Origin: Strongylocentrotus purpuratus
Taxonomy: Eukaryota > Echinodermata > Echinoidea > Camarodonta > Strongylocentrotidae
Direction: 5' to 3'
Assembly: GCF_000002235.5 (NCBI RefSeq)
Contig: NW_022145611.1
Span: forward strand, 22,357,298-22,421,297
DNA length: 64,000 nucleotides
The stretch's first letter is position 1. Every line of letters starts with the position of its first letter. This document shows, one piece after another, positions 26,747 through 36,810 of the stretch. The position numbers were made by a program, and so were the translations under genes. Under the pieces are notes generated by a model, which had not been told where the DNA came from, did no database searches, and saw only the letters and a program-made list of their open reading frames with translations.

Positions 26747-27499
26747 TCAACCAATCAACGAGGCCGCTGGCTCGGGCCGTCTGCTGAATGGAATCGACCC
26801 TTGTTGGCTGGCAGGACGGCGAGTGTCATGGCGGCGTATCGTCCGCATCCAAAATTCGGGGATATCGATCCCGTTGTCTCTGTTGAAATTATTAGGATTG
26901 AGACGGATATTGATAGCTTCTTTTACCCTCCGTGTATACCAATGCCGTTCCTGGGAAAGGCACTGAACCCCGTCCCAGTCTGGTTGATGCTGGTTATCCC
27001 AAGCATGTTCGGCTACGGCTGAGTTGTCAGTTCGACGGAGTCTGACGTCCCTCTTATGCTCAGTGATTCTTTCTTTTATCGGACGGGCAGTTTCACCGAT
27101 GTAGGATCTATCACATCCTTTACAAGGGATGTTGTACACAATGCCGTCCCGTCTATGTGGAGGAATTGGATCCTTGGGGCGTGTAAGTTGTTGACGTAGG
27201 GTGGTATCTGATCTGAAAACCGTTCGAATGCCATGGCTCTCTTGGCGGCGCTTGAGTTGTTGGGAGACCCCATCAATGTACGGCAAGACTGTAAAAGTCG
27301 TGTATACCTTCTGATCCCTGGGTTCCGACGATCTATTCTTGGTATTGTGTATAAAACGGCGTGGGTAACCGTTGAGACTCAGGGCTTTGCGAACACGTGT
27401 CCGTTCTTTGCATGGCTGTTGTGGACTTGTCACAATGCGTGAAGCTCTGTCAAATAGACATTTCACTAGACCTCTCTTCACCGATATGGGATAACCATA
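26747..27499 (-). pseudogene. PLE protein C-terminus: linker plus GIY-YIG endonuclease (fragment)
   Basis: The open frame runs to 27,865, but PLE-like sequence starts only near 27,499; what lies upstream is translated inverted repeat. The PLE part is about 250 residues. It opens with a VKRGLVKCLFDRA block and an RKALSLNGYP block, both typical of the region between reverse transcriptase and endonuclease. The GIY-YIG domain follows as DGIVYNIPCKGCDRSYIGET. It has the paired cysteines of the PLE-type zinc-binding insert, an arginine a few residues after YIGET, and later EH and AEH histidines. In retroelement life cycles this enzyme nicks target DNA. The catalytic core is missing, so this is a fragment, although its own frame is intact to a TGA stop at 26,747. 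Confidence 0.82.
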
Positions 27500-27500
27500 A

Positions 27501-27649
27501 CGAACCAGCGGCCTTGGTGATTGGTCGATCACCGTGTGCGTCGACCAATAGGCATTGGGCGTTATTGTTCCAATTATCGATCGAATTATAGACCGCTCCG
27601 CCGGTCCTCCCGTAAAGTATAAAGACCCTTGCTTACAATAGTTTTTATC
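27501..27649 (-). repeat. PLE inverted terminal segment, right copy
   Basis: This is the inverted partner of 26,547-26,696, nearly identical over 149 bp. It abuts the truncated coding region on its left and runs into the ribozyme on its right. Confidence 0.92.
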
Positions 27650-27689
27650 ACCTGACGAAGTATCGCAGTAGCATACGAAACGTCGTGAT
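27647..27689 (+). ncRNA. Candidate hammerhead ribozyme of the PLE
   Basis: The core elements occur in order: stem I 5' strand ATCAC (27,647-27,651), CTGACGA (27,652-27,658), a stem II formed by GTAT (27,660-27,663) with ATAC (27,673-27,676), GAAA (27,677-27,680), then CGTC with predicted cleavage after C27,684, then stem I 3' strand GTGAT (27,685-27,689). Stem III is only the self-complementary ACGT with no loop, which suggests action as a dimer. Such minimal hammerheads are described for Penelope-like elements. One extra A between CTGACGA and stem II departs from the standard core. Self-cleavage activity is inferred, not shown. Confidence 0.65.
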
Positions 27690-27690
27690 C

Positions 27691-28405
27691 TTTTAGATTC
27701 CTTATTGACCACATTGCGAGACAAACGAATATCACTAGCGATATTATTTTCGATACTATATCCGCAATGAGTAATATATTTAGCATAAAATGTTCTTATC
27801 ATCTTTACTTCCCATCTTTTTTTAAGTTGCCCCAAAATTACTAGCCATTGTGTTCCTACCACCATTAAAGAGGCATGTTCCCCGTATTCCAGAGGGCGTT
27901 CAAAATACGTACCCGCTGGCGGACGGTGCTAGCTGCCTATTGACACCAACAGAATACGGCTCTTACGCAGATGGCATGTTCCGAATGCCCGGACAATACC
28001 GATTATCGCATACATGTGCCGAAGTAATGCCAATCGCAGTTCGGCTCTAAGATTCGGTTGCTGTTTCCGCCCACTTTCGTGACGTCGCGATCGTCAGCGA
28101 TCAGCTGGCTTGGCGAAGGCAGGCCAGGCCGCCGCGCGTACTTTGATTGACAGCTGTATGCAAATTAGAAGTCGATCTTCGGAACCAAGATGGCGATGAC
28201 TAGAGCAGCGATAACTACACTGGCGGGAACGTGCCACTTTAATATATTTCACTTATCCGTCTCGTTATCGAATATGTTCCTTGTATATTAAAAACATGAT
28301 AAATTAGGTTACATGACGATATAACTCATCTGGCGATGGGCAAACTGATGTAGGTCCTATATGTATTTAATGAAGATTCATAGTATGGCGGGTAAAGAAT
28401 GTCAA
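27691..28405. promoter_or_regulatory. Intergenic; GC-rich stretch with clustered promoter-type motifs
   Basis: No gene is recognised. Between 28,080 and 28,200 the sequence becomes GC-rich and carries a CRE-like TGACGTCGCGA (28,080), TGATTGACAG (28,144-28,153, a Pbx/Meis-like site), an exact octamer ATGCAAAT (28,158-28,165) and CCAAGATGGCG (28,185-28,195), which matches the YY1 initiator found at many transcription starts. A plus-strand ATG inside the last motif opens only a 33-codon frame. A promoter or first exon on the plus strand is possible; the motif match is direct, the function is inference. Confidence 0.3.
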
Positions 28406-28938
28406 TTAAAGGGATAGTTGAGTTCTGTTGCAGAGGGCGCTACACAAAATATTTGTTTTGGTGAGATAATGAAGAACTGAGTGTCAAATTTGAAAGAACA
28501 TAATATTTAAATGACAAAATCATCTTTGTTTTATCAAAATCGGTTCAGAGACGGCTGAAATATAACGATTTCTAATACTTGTGTACCACCACAAATATTA
28601 GATATTTTGAAAAATTTGAAAAAACCGTTGAAAAAAACGAAATAACACCTTTTCTTGTTGGCATTTTCGTGTTGCTTATACTACCCACAATTAGCCGGCT
28701 CATGTATTGTTATTTTTAATTAAATAACTAATTAACGGTCACCGTGTTTTTTTTAAGTGGAGCTGAATTGGTATGATCGTATTGGCTAAATTTCACACAT
28801 TTTGGGGTCTAAAATTACCTTCATAGCAATTTAAGGTTCTAAAAGGGCACTATAAATGTCATAAATAAGAATAAGAGCAATAACCATGCACTTTGAAGGC
28901 ATTTGCGGTCTGAAAAAAGAACTCAACTATCCCTTTAA
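28406..28938. mobile_element. MITE with TTAA ends (AGGGATAGTTGAGTTC TIR)
   Basis: The two ends are perfect inverted repeats, TTAAAGGGATAGTTGAGTTC at the left and its reverse complement at the right. A TTAA lies at each edge and may be the target-site duplication. The interior is AT-rich and noncoding, so the element is non-autonomous. The right edge lies about 20 bp from the splice donor of the neighbouring SRCR exon, inside its intron. Confidence 0.8.
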
Positions 28939-28960
28939 TTCTATAAAACAATCATCATAC

Positions 28961-29162
28961 CTGTTCCAGGAGAGACCAGACAATATTCCAAGTGATACTG
29001 GTTTTAGACTCTGTCCTTGCTGATAGCCTAGCTGGCGACACACAACACCTGCCTCGAGGTGACTCCAGTCCTGATCACAGATGAGACCAGTTTTTCTATC
29101 ATACCGGTATTCAACCACGCCCTCGATGCTTGAAGAACCACTCAGTAGTTTTATCTCACTCA
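28961..29162 (-). CDS. SRCR gene, exon 2 (first half of an SRCR domain)
   Basis: The exon encodes the N-terminal half of a scavenger receptor cysteine-rich domain: IKLLSGSSSIEGVVEY, then GLICDQDWSHLEAGVVCRQLGY. Two of the conserved domain cysteines and the VVCRQLGY signature are visible. SRCR proteins are secreted or surface receptors that bind microbial or host ligands, and the family is greatly expanded in echinoderms. The acceptor is AATTCAG ending at 29,163; the donor is CAG|GTATGATG at 28,959-28,960. The exon starts with two bases of a codon, which fits the single base left by exon 1. The second half of the domain should be in the next exon to the left, but I find none before the Penelope element and satellite. 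Confidence 0.85.
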
Positions 29163-29791
29163 CTGAATTCATGAGAGATAGAATATGATTAGAGAGGCAA
29201 GAAGTACTGCCAAGAATAATGCTATACTCTCCACAACTTAAACTACATAAATAATACTATGTTAAATCACCATCAAAATGACCAACTGAGGAATACCAGC
29301 GTTGTTAAAATGTTATATTTTAGTATTATTTTATACATTGCTGAATTTAATTAAAATTTATATTGCCTGGTAATGTTTTATATATTATGTACAATAGCCT
29401 CGTTTTACCACATCTTGTGTGGGTGTGTATGTGTGCGTGTGTGGGTAAGGTGGCTGGATTATATTTTATTTTATTTGTATTTTGTAGGGCCCCTATTTAA
29501 TATAAGCAGTTGCTTTTTTTGTGGTCCTTCCCATATAATATTTGCTTTGTATTTGGAAATAATATTTATTCTATATTTTCTATTGTATGTTTTGCTTTTA
29601 CATGTATATGGTTTAATAAACGTCAATTCAATTAAATGAAAACACTAACAAGATTGCATCAACAATTTAAAGGTTTTTAATCGTTGGCCCTTTTAAATGG
29701 CGATTTAACATTTTTAGTTTAGAGTTTAGACTGTATGTAACTTAGTTCTAAGACCAAATAATTGATAAACATATATCGTTGTAATTTGCAG

Positions 29792-29914
29792 CTAATAGAG
29801 ACTTTTAGATTTGCACAACGACAACGTGGATTGCTACGATTGACGCCCTTTTAATGCACTGCCTTGAATGGACGTCACACGTATCAGTCCAAGCAAATCT
29901 AAAGTCCCTATTAT
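29792..29914. mobile_element. Small MITE (TAATAGRGACTTTAGATTTGC TIR) in SRCR intron 1
   Basis: TAATAGAGACTTTTAGATTT at the left and the inverse of CAAATCTAAAGTCCCTATTA at the right enclose only about 75 bp. No coding sequence is present. The element sits in the intron between the signal-peptide and SRCR exons. Confidence 0.65.
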
Positions 29915-30462
29915 GAAATAATGACGACATGAGTCACATGACAAGGTATGAGACAGTAGGAGCAACACAATTTTATCGTTCTATTAATGAGATGCCATGG
30001 GTCGGATGGTGGTATAGAGTTTTAATTTATTTCAGATTCATTTCACACGAACTGAAATGAGACAGAAATTTCATAATCATGTCAGGTCTGTTAAATACTC
30101 TAGGGAAAGAAGGAAGGGGAAAAGGCAAGGCCTAGTAAACTTGAAACATAAGCTTTCTTCTTACTTGCTTGAATAAAACAGATTTTCCTCTTTTGATTTG
30201 AAATATTACGGTGGCATTGGTTTACAAAACCACCGGCTTATCACTCAAATGAGAGTCTATATTCATTTGATGATTTACTTGTAAAGTGGCGTGTCTGCAC
30301 TAGACGATTAAAATCCCGTTTGGAATCCCATTTCACGAAGTAAACACACTTTAATATGAGCTCCATTCATGCTGTTCATTTCGGTGTTAACTTTGTATAA
30401 CATGTCACAACCTCAATTACTATAACATATACAAATATGGTAGAAACATGAATATATCTTAC

Positions 30463-30541
30463 CCGTATTACTGAGTGCTCCAACTCCATGCAGTGTACAA
30501 CAGAGTCCATATATGAACACATACACCAATGTGTCATCCAT
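30463..30541 (-). CDS. SRCR gene, exon 1 (signal peptide)
   Basis: The ATG at 30,541-30,539 opens a 26-codon coding segment with a hydrophobic core (LVYVFIYGLCCTL) and a short polar end, typical of a signal peptide. It ends in ACG G|GTAAGATA, a strong donor, leaving one base of a codon. That base joins the two bases at the start of the exon at 29,162 in frame, so the domain begins a few residues after the signal peptide. The intron is about 1.3 kb and contains a small MITE. The start is inferred from the signal peptide and splice phase. An alternative upstream exon cannot be excluded. Confidence 0.7.
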
Positions 30542-30972
30542 TTCTAATCAGACTATAGAAAGCCAATATAATGCCTCAGTTTGTACGATGTACGTGAAAA
30601 AGATCCCTCTAATAGTCAAGTGAGTGCACCATTATACCACGACACGTCCATGAACAGGTATAGTAATAATTTCTCACAATTTTGGCATTTCTGAAGAGTA
30701 GAAAAGAATATTACCACACTAGCACACCAGGAAATGAATAAGCATGATATCTATGGATGACTTCAAATACAATAGCTGACTGAGCGAGTTGTAATAATAA
30801 CTGCAATAATATTTTGTGTTGTCAGCGGCGAGGTCGAGAATAATAATTTTATACTGTCAAGGCAGTGAACCGCAAATAAAGCATGGGCCAATTATGTTAG
30901 CATACTGTGTGAACGTGTTTGCATAAAATTTTGCACAATATCTGGGCTCTATCCCACGTTGCATCATTCTTA

Positions 30973-31015
<43 letters not shown>

Positions 31016-32197
31016 TACACTTACAAGTCCGCTAGACATCAGTTAAAATCATGGAGAACGTCACATTGATTTTCGTTTACAAAATTCATCCTTTACTAAA
31101 TTAAAAGTGGTATACAAACAACTTTGTTTCATACAGGGAACGCCATGTAAGCAAACAAAATTATTACGAATTACGGGCAGAGGATCATTTTTGTATTCAG
31201 ATCTTTCTTTTAATGATAACTTCAAAATCATATGCCACTTGTCATATGCCTCGCTGGAATTAGTAGTGTCAGAACGATAAATACATGTAGGATTTTAAAT
31301 ACATCGATACATCGAACATACCAGACATAAAATCAGAAGATACTGCATTACAAGTACTTATTAAACGCTATCAAATATATGAAATGCAATCAATAAAGTT
31401 TAAAAGACCACTGAAATTATTGCTGTACTACATCTAACTACATAGTTTATATTTCTCAAATTAGTGTTCAAAGATAATTACATTACAAGCTCAATTCGCT
31501 TAAAATCGACATTATGGAGACTTTAATCGTCTGCAAATCACATATTATATATATGTTTTAAATACAAAAGATGGTAAGAAATAGCACAAGAGTTTTAGGC
31601 ATAGTCACTGTAAATCTATTATTTTGTCTCAGACCTAAGACAACACACATTTTGAAGTCAATGAAAAAAGGGAATGAATATTCAGAAAACTCGAATTCTG
31701 TGCTGCTGTATATGATAACAAACATCAATCACAAAACTCATTGCTGTTTACTATACTAATATACATTTCAAAACTGTATTATACATGCAGTGTGTATTGT
31801 TTGTATTGTACAGCCGCGTTATTTTCTCGATTGTCAGCCACATAATGAATTCGTTGGTCTCTTTGTTGTATATCATGCTTTGGTTTCCTCCTGAATTCAG
31901 TTTATTTTTAACCATCCAATTAATGATTCGGGTTGTTTTTAGACGGAGATATGAGTTTGGTGTGGTATCTGTTAAAAACTGTTTAAAACTTTGTCGGCAA
32001 ATAGCAAAAACTTATTTTGACAAAGCCGTCCCTTGCCCCCCCCCCCCAAAAAAAAAATACACAAATCTAGCGACACCCTTGCACGTAGTCCACAAAGAAA
32101 ATAAATGATGGTAGAAATCTTTGTATTGTTGTAGAAAATACAAAGGAATTGTTCCTCCTAGCTAAAACAAAACTACGAAACTCAGCTACTGGTACTA
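30542..32197. other. Intergenic, SRCR 5' flank to SINE; no gene seen
   Basis: This is AT-rich unique sequence. It holds a C-run followed by a (TC)n microsatellite (30,967-31,012) and a C-run/A-run at 32,037-32,058. The short open frames here lack domain or splice support. The SRCR promoter must lie near 30.6 kb, but I see no clear TATA box. Confidence 0.5.
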
Positions 32198-32562
32198 TTT
32201 TTTCTTCTTCTTCTTCAAGATAATCTGCCTCCTTCAATACTGAAGATTCTTGCAGATGCCGTATACTCGGCCTGATTGGGGTGTGCAGGTGGACCATTAC
32301 ACCGGGGTTTCCCCCTTCTCTTATACGAATAGTGCAATGGGTTCTTAACGTGCAAGGGTGGTGACTCTCCTGTACACGGGGCCTCCATTTAACGTCCTAT
32401 CCAAGGGACGGAGTGTTTTCCACTTGACATAACCTGCGTCTATGAACAAGGGAAGGGGCACGTTAACACACAACGCAGACTTCAGTCATCCGCCTGGATG
32501 GGAATCGAACCCGGGATCTTTGGTTCGACAGGCAGACGCTTTACCGACTGAGCCAACTCGCC
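32198..32562 (-). mobile_element. tRNA-derived SINE
   Basis: Read on the minus strand, the head begins GGCGAGTTGGCTCAGTCGG, which contains a matching RNA polymerase III A box (TGGCTCAGTCGG). A B box, GGTTCGATTCC, follows. A body of about 270 bp then runs on to a GAAGAAGAAGAAAAAA tail. Sequences like the body (ACTCCGTCCCTTGGATAGG, GAGAGTCACCACCCTTGCA) are, as far as I know, dispersed in sea urchin genomes. The head overlaps the 3' end of the gene A coding region. Confidence 0.85.
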
Positions 32563-33001
32563 TCCTGAGTTACATCATCCGTTCGATACTTTTCATAAGA
32601 ATCCTCTGCACTCTGATAGGTGTATTCTGTTGAAGTGATGGCTTGATTGTAAGTTGGTGGTGCCATTTCTAGAGGATACAGTGGAATGGATGTCTTTGTA
32701 TATCCAGGACCTGTCGAATAAGTTCCTTTACCGGGTTGGGTATAAGATGATAACGCGTGGTTGGTAGCGGCTTGATCGTTACTCGCAGCATGTTGAGCTT
32801 GGGTAGCAATCACGGCCTGTTTTTCCTGTTCCTCTTTTTGGGCTTGACTTTTCATCCATTGACGGCAACATGAGTAGATACCTCCTAGAATGCATACCAC
32901 GCCAATTACAGCACATGAAATCAATATCACATCCGCAGTAGCCGGGGAGGAAGAGGATGTCCCAGTAGAAGTACTACCATAACGGGTTCGAACGCGTCTC
33001 A
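32541..33001 (-). CDS. Gene A, exon 2: membrane helix and PPTY tail
   Basis: This last exon begins with two bases of a codon after the acceptor TATATACAG and encodes 152 residues. In order: a basic RRVRTRYG segment; a Ser/Thr-rich stretch; one membrane helix (VILISCAVIGVVCILGGIY); juxtamembrane CC; a Gln/Ala-rich segment; and a tail with PPTY (about residues 147-150 of 185) and several further tyrosines. PPxY motifs bind WW domains, for example of Nedd4-type ubiquitin ligases. The last residues (ASWLSR) and the stop codon come from the head of a SINE, so the ancestral C-terminus has been replaced. It resembles genes B and C in architecture and splice phase rather than closely in sequence. Function unknown. 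Confidence 0.72.
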
Positions 33002-33428
33002 CTGTATATACAACAAAAGAGTACCAAAGCTATGATGATAATTATACCTGTGGATGGATTTATAAAGCACTTTTCATGGGGATACGAAGCGTACTGCCAT
33101 ATACATCTTCCGGCGACAATAAATCGTACCACAGTTTAATTCCCAACACTATCCAAATTTTGAACTTTAACCATGGACTCAACACTATACCTAACCATAA
33201 CACTAGACTTAACCATGTCATTATTTTTGACGAATCAAAGCCTAGAGCGTAATCAATGAATCCAATCGAGCAATTTTGAATAACATGCAGCAATCTATTG
33301 AATCAAAAGTATTTGTAGGCCTATATCGTTCAGACAAACCATTTTTAAAATAAAACTCATATGCTATAGTAATAAGGTTAACTTTTCCTGTCCCTGGCAT
33401 TCTAGTAGTGGCATGATCTATACTAATT

Positions 33429-33740
33429 TTGTCCAATTGTCTTTTTTTTCTGTTTTGTTACGCATTTTCTATAATTATGCTAAATGATAATGATATAATA
33501 CTAAAATTGATGATGATGATGATAATGATAATAATGATAAAAATGATGACAACGATAATGATACCAATAATAATAACAATAACGATAATAAAAATGATAA
33601 TGATTACAATAATAATAATAATTACAATAATATTTATTATAACAACAATAATAATAATAAATATGATAATTACAATGATAATTATAATAATAATAATAAC
33701 AACGATGATAATGATGATAATGATAATAACTCCGAGGAGA
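33429..33740. repeat. (GAT)n/(AAT)n low-complexity tract
   Basis: Over 250 bp of mixed GATGAT, AATAAT and AATGAT repeats lie in gene A's intron. Long isoleucine/methionine frames on both strands are artefacts of this composition. Confidence 0.9.
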
Positions 33741-34357
33741 ATCAATTCATAGAAAGGCTGATGCGTAGAACATTCCTTTCCGTTAAAAGCACAGTATCGA
33801 CTAATATTTCTAATTAAAGCTTGTAATTGATCAGTGGATTGTGTTTGTAAAGCTTGATTTCTAGCACTCAATCTCGATGACAGCTTTTTTCTCTGGATAT
33901 TCAAAGTAACAATTTTATTTAATTCGATTTTATTTTGTCAATGCATATTAATGAAATACTAAAGTAATAATTTTACACATATTAAGAGCATATTAAAAGT
34001 TTGACACACGAAAGAAGGCATACATTTTTCAGAGCTAGTCGTGTGTCCGGTACGTCTGAGCCAGTGTTCTTTAGTTCTCGCTTATCAGATTTATTCCGAT
34101 ATACTCCTATTTAGTTTGAAAGTTGCATTTTCTATGTGTATAATGGTATATATTTTTATTGATAAATATGCTTGAAGACTGCTACATCATATAACTTAAA
34201 GAAACGAAACAAGCCATAACCATACGAAACTCGACATTATGTATATTTGTTATTATATCCCTTATCGTAAGATTGTTGCATTAGGAGTGTACACAACAAG
34301 AAAATGAATAGTTTTACTATAAAAGACGTTTCCTGCCGCCTACATCGAAATAGTACC

Positions 34358-34436
34358 TTTTTATTGATGACGTCACGCATAGTACCTTTTTTTTCCCTAG
34401 AAAAAAGGTACTATGCGTGACGTCACAATAAAAAAA
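34358..34436. repeat. Palindromic hairpin with two CRE sites
   Basis: Arms of about 35 bp (TTTTTATTG, TGACGTCACGCATAGTACC, T-run) fold back around a CCCTAG loop with a single mismatch. Each arm contains the palindrome TGACGTCA, the consensus CREB/ATF site. Sequence shared with the flanks suggests a tiny foldback element or MITE core. Confidence 0.8.
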
Positions 34437-34839
34437 CGCATATTCTTGAACTATGCGTTTTTCCAGCGAGCGCGTACATGATTTCAAATGCAGCTGCGCG
34501 GTCAACCCCCGCGGTGTCACGGTGCTAGCTCAAGCCATAATTTTATGCAATTTACGCTGTGCGATAACTGCACTACACTAGCGCCAGCTAAACATTTTTA
34601 CATCCTTCAATGTTTCATTTGAGCCGTGCAATTTTCTTTATTTCTTTTCGATCTGAATGTAGATGTGAATGTGAGTATAAGGTTCATGTTATTACAGAAG
34701 TGTACAAGGAATAATACAGATGGAAGGGATATAAAACAAATATAAAATGACTCATTCTCGGAACAAGCTAAAACTATTCGCACTCAGGAACATCATTAGT
34801 ACTTTTCTCCCTCGGGCCGATGGCACTCAGGAACGGGAA

Positions 34840-35158
34840 GAGAAACGTCGTGAAAACCACCACCATGAAAAGCTACCAATCCCGACCAAGGAACAGCTGC
34901 CCCCTGGCCATAGATGTGATTGGAAGACGTGGAAGTCCCTCAATAGGCTTCGCACAGGGGTGGGCGATGTAAACACAACATGAATAAATGGGGATATACT
35001 GACGACACAGACACCAACTGCGAGTGTGGAACATCCGTCCAATCCATGTCACACCTATTATTAAGATGTCCACTCCTAATTGACCAATGCTGCCTGGAAG
35101 ACCTGGTGGCAGCAAATGAGAAGGCTCTTCAGTGTGCCAAGGCCTGGCAGAGCATTTG
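34840..35158 (+). pseudogene. Non-LTR retrotransposon (LINE) ORF2 C-terminus, frameshifted
   Basis: The translation shows WKSLNRLRTGVG, then after a frameshift near 34,975 KWGYTDD, CECGTSVQSMSHLL, CPLL and a final AANEKALQCAKAWQSI before a stop at 35,156-35,158. The C-C-H-C knuckle followed by an AANE helix is a standard end for several LINE ORF2 proteins. The reverse transcriptase is missing, so it is a dead 5'-truncated copy. Confidence 0.75.
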
Positions 35159-35373
35159 AGGACCGGCGAAAGAAGAATACAAAGTGTAAATTATATCCTT
35201 TTCTTGAACATGATATTATTTATTTTTGGTGCTTGATAAATCTTTATAGATATTTATCACAACTATGAAGTTTTAGATGGTTACCATTTCGTGTTTTTTT
35301 TTCTTTTCTTTTTACTTTCTTCTTTCTTTTTTTTTTCTTCTTCATCTTCATTTTTTAAAAATTCAGTTATGAG

Positions 35374-35658
35374 TTATGAGTTTTTGATCGATCGGGTGGG
35401 TGGTACATGCACAACATTACTTATTATAGGCTCTGTATAAGCTTGGTTTGTTAGAACTCTTGTGAGTAATGTGCCGCGGGATTCCATATCCTTAAACTGC
35501 TGGCGAACAGAGCAAGACCAAGCTCTGTAATTATTAGGATCTCTGTCCAGTAGTGCCGTGTTTGTGCCATCGAACTGGATCGACCAAATCCATTGATTCA
35601 TAATATATATATATGCAATATTTTTCCCGTAACATGAGAGTAATTTTAATAGTTTCAT
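35374..35658 (-). pseudogene. Possible retroelement gag-like fragment
   Basis: A 94-codon minus-strand frame contains QFDGTN, then NYRAWSCSVRQQFKDMESRG. A GTN-YxxW-xxxxxxLKD pattern is typical of Copia-type gag proteins, but here about ten extra residues separate GTN and NY. No splice sites bracket it convincingly. It could equally be an unrecognised exon. Confidence 0.25.
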
Positions 35659-36424
35659 ACTATTAATTAAATGTAATGTTAACTGTTATTGTATAATTGT
35701 TTTAAATGGGGGCACGCTACAAGAGTCCTATCTCGCACCCCGGGGCAACGTGTCTGACACGGCCGGTTGTAGCAACTACTCCGAAGATCAAGATTACTTT
35801 AATCTTGATCTAAGGAGACACGAACGAACGAACTCAGGAACATCATTAGTACTTTTCTCCCTCGGGCCGATGGCCCTCGGGAGAATAGTACTAGTTGATG
35901 TTCCTTCGATGCGAATAGTTTCAGCTAGTGTCATTGTATATTTGTATAATACCTTGCCATCACTAGAATGTATCCATATTTTGTATCGTATTTGTTGTTA
36001 TTGTAATCTATGTCTGAGCCTTTATTTGACATGTGAGCAAAAAAAAATAGCCATGTTGAACGTAAATTAATTTTGACAATTAAATAGGTTGAAGTAAATT
36101 GTATAAAACAATGCAAGAACGAAAGAGAAAAATACACAAAGAAGGGTAACGAAAGGACAAGTACAGTGAGTTAACAAGAATAAATATAAATCATATAGAT
36201 CGAGCTATATTAGGAAAATGCATGTAACTTATACAGGTATACAAACGTGTTTATCTTTAATAATAAGTGATAACAAAATCATGATACATTTACGATGACG
36301 ATAAACCATCATAATAACAACAGCAATAATAACAATAATGATGATGGTGATGATACTAATACTGAATAATAATAACACTACATTTTTCGAGTTACATCGA
36401 AATCTAAAAAGATGTCCCGCCTCC

Positions 36425-36810
36425 TCCGCAGCCCCCCCCCCCCAAAAAAAAAGGGAAAGACATTAGGTGCATGTCTAGGTGTCGCCGCTTTCGTGTGGTG
36501 AGTTACATCGTGTGTGAAGTTTTCCACAATCTAACGTCATGGACCAAAATAGAACTACACGTCATGTTTCTCTGCAAAATTTTTAGATAAATAGAGGAAG
36601 CAAAAGAGAGAGGGTAGTGCATGAGAGGAGTGAAAGAGAGAGAGAGAGATAGGGAGAGAGAGAGAGAGAGAGGGAGATAGAGCGATAGAGAGAGAGAGAG
36701 AGACAGAGACAGATAGAGACAGACAGAAAGAGAAAGAGACATGCAGAGAGATACAGACAGACGGAAAAACAGAGAGACAGAGAGAGACAGAGAGGGAGAG
36801 AGATAAGAAA
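36425..36810. repeat. C-run/A-run and (AG)n microsatellite
   Basis: A C-run followed by an A-run lies at 36,431-36,451, and an interrupted (GA)n tract at about 36,600-36,805. Serine/leucine-rich frames on the complementary strand are artefacts. Confidence 0.9.

Larger units (their letters stand above)
26547..27690 (-). mobile_element. Penelope-like element (PLE), 5'-truncated, with inverted repeats
   Basis: This is the 3' part of a Penelope-like retroelement read right to left. It holds the linker and GIY-YIG endonuclease end of the protein, a 3' UTR, and a 150-bp segment present in inverted orientation at both ends. At the right end the inverted segment continues into a hammerhead-like ribozyme on the plus strand. 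Inverted or direct terminal copies and hammerhead motifs are known for this class. The reverse transcriptase domain is absent, so the copy cannot move by itself. The left end abuts satellite DNA with no intervening sequence. GC content is clearly higher than in the satellite. Confidence 0.85.
34782..35874. repeat. 43-bp exact direct repeat pair (foldback MITE remnants)
   Basis: ACTCAGGAACATCATTAGTA through CCGATGGC occurs identically at 34,782-34,824 and 35,832-35,874. At the right copy it is the left arm of an imperfect hairpin (35,842-35,901) ending in TAGTACTAGTTGATG. At the left copy the right arm is missing and LINE sequence follows. A perfect 11-bp hairpin, GATCAAGATTA/TAATCTTGATC, lies just before the right copy. 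Confidence 0.7.

Noticed and set aside
27500..27865. N-terminal 122 residues of the long minus-strand frame as part of the PLE protein
   Set aside because: This part translates the inverted repeat and ribozyme region; the same repeat also gives a frame on the plus strand at the left end. PLE-like sequence starts only near 27,499.
33429..33904. Isoleucine/methionine-rich frames on both strands
   Set aside because: They come from GAT/AAT microsatellite composition.
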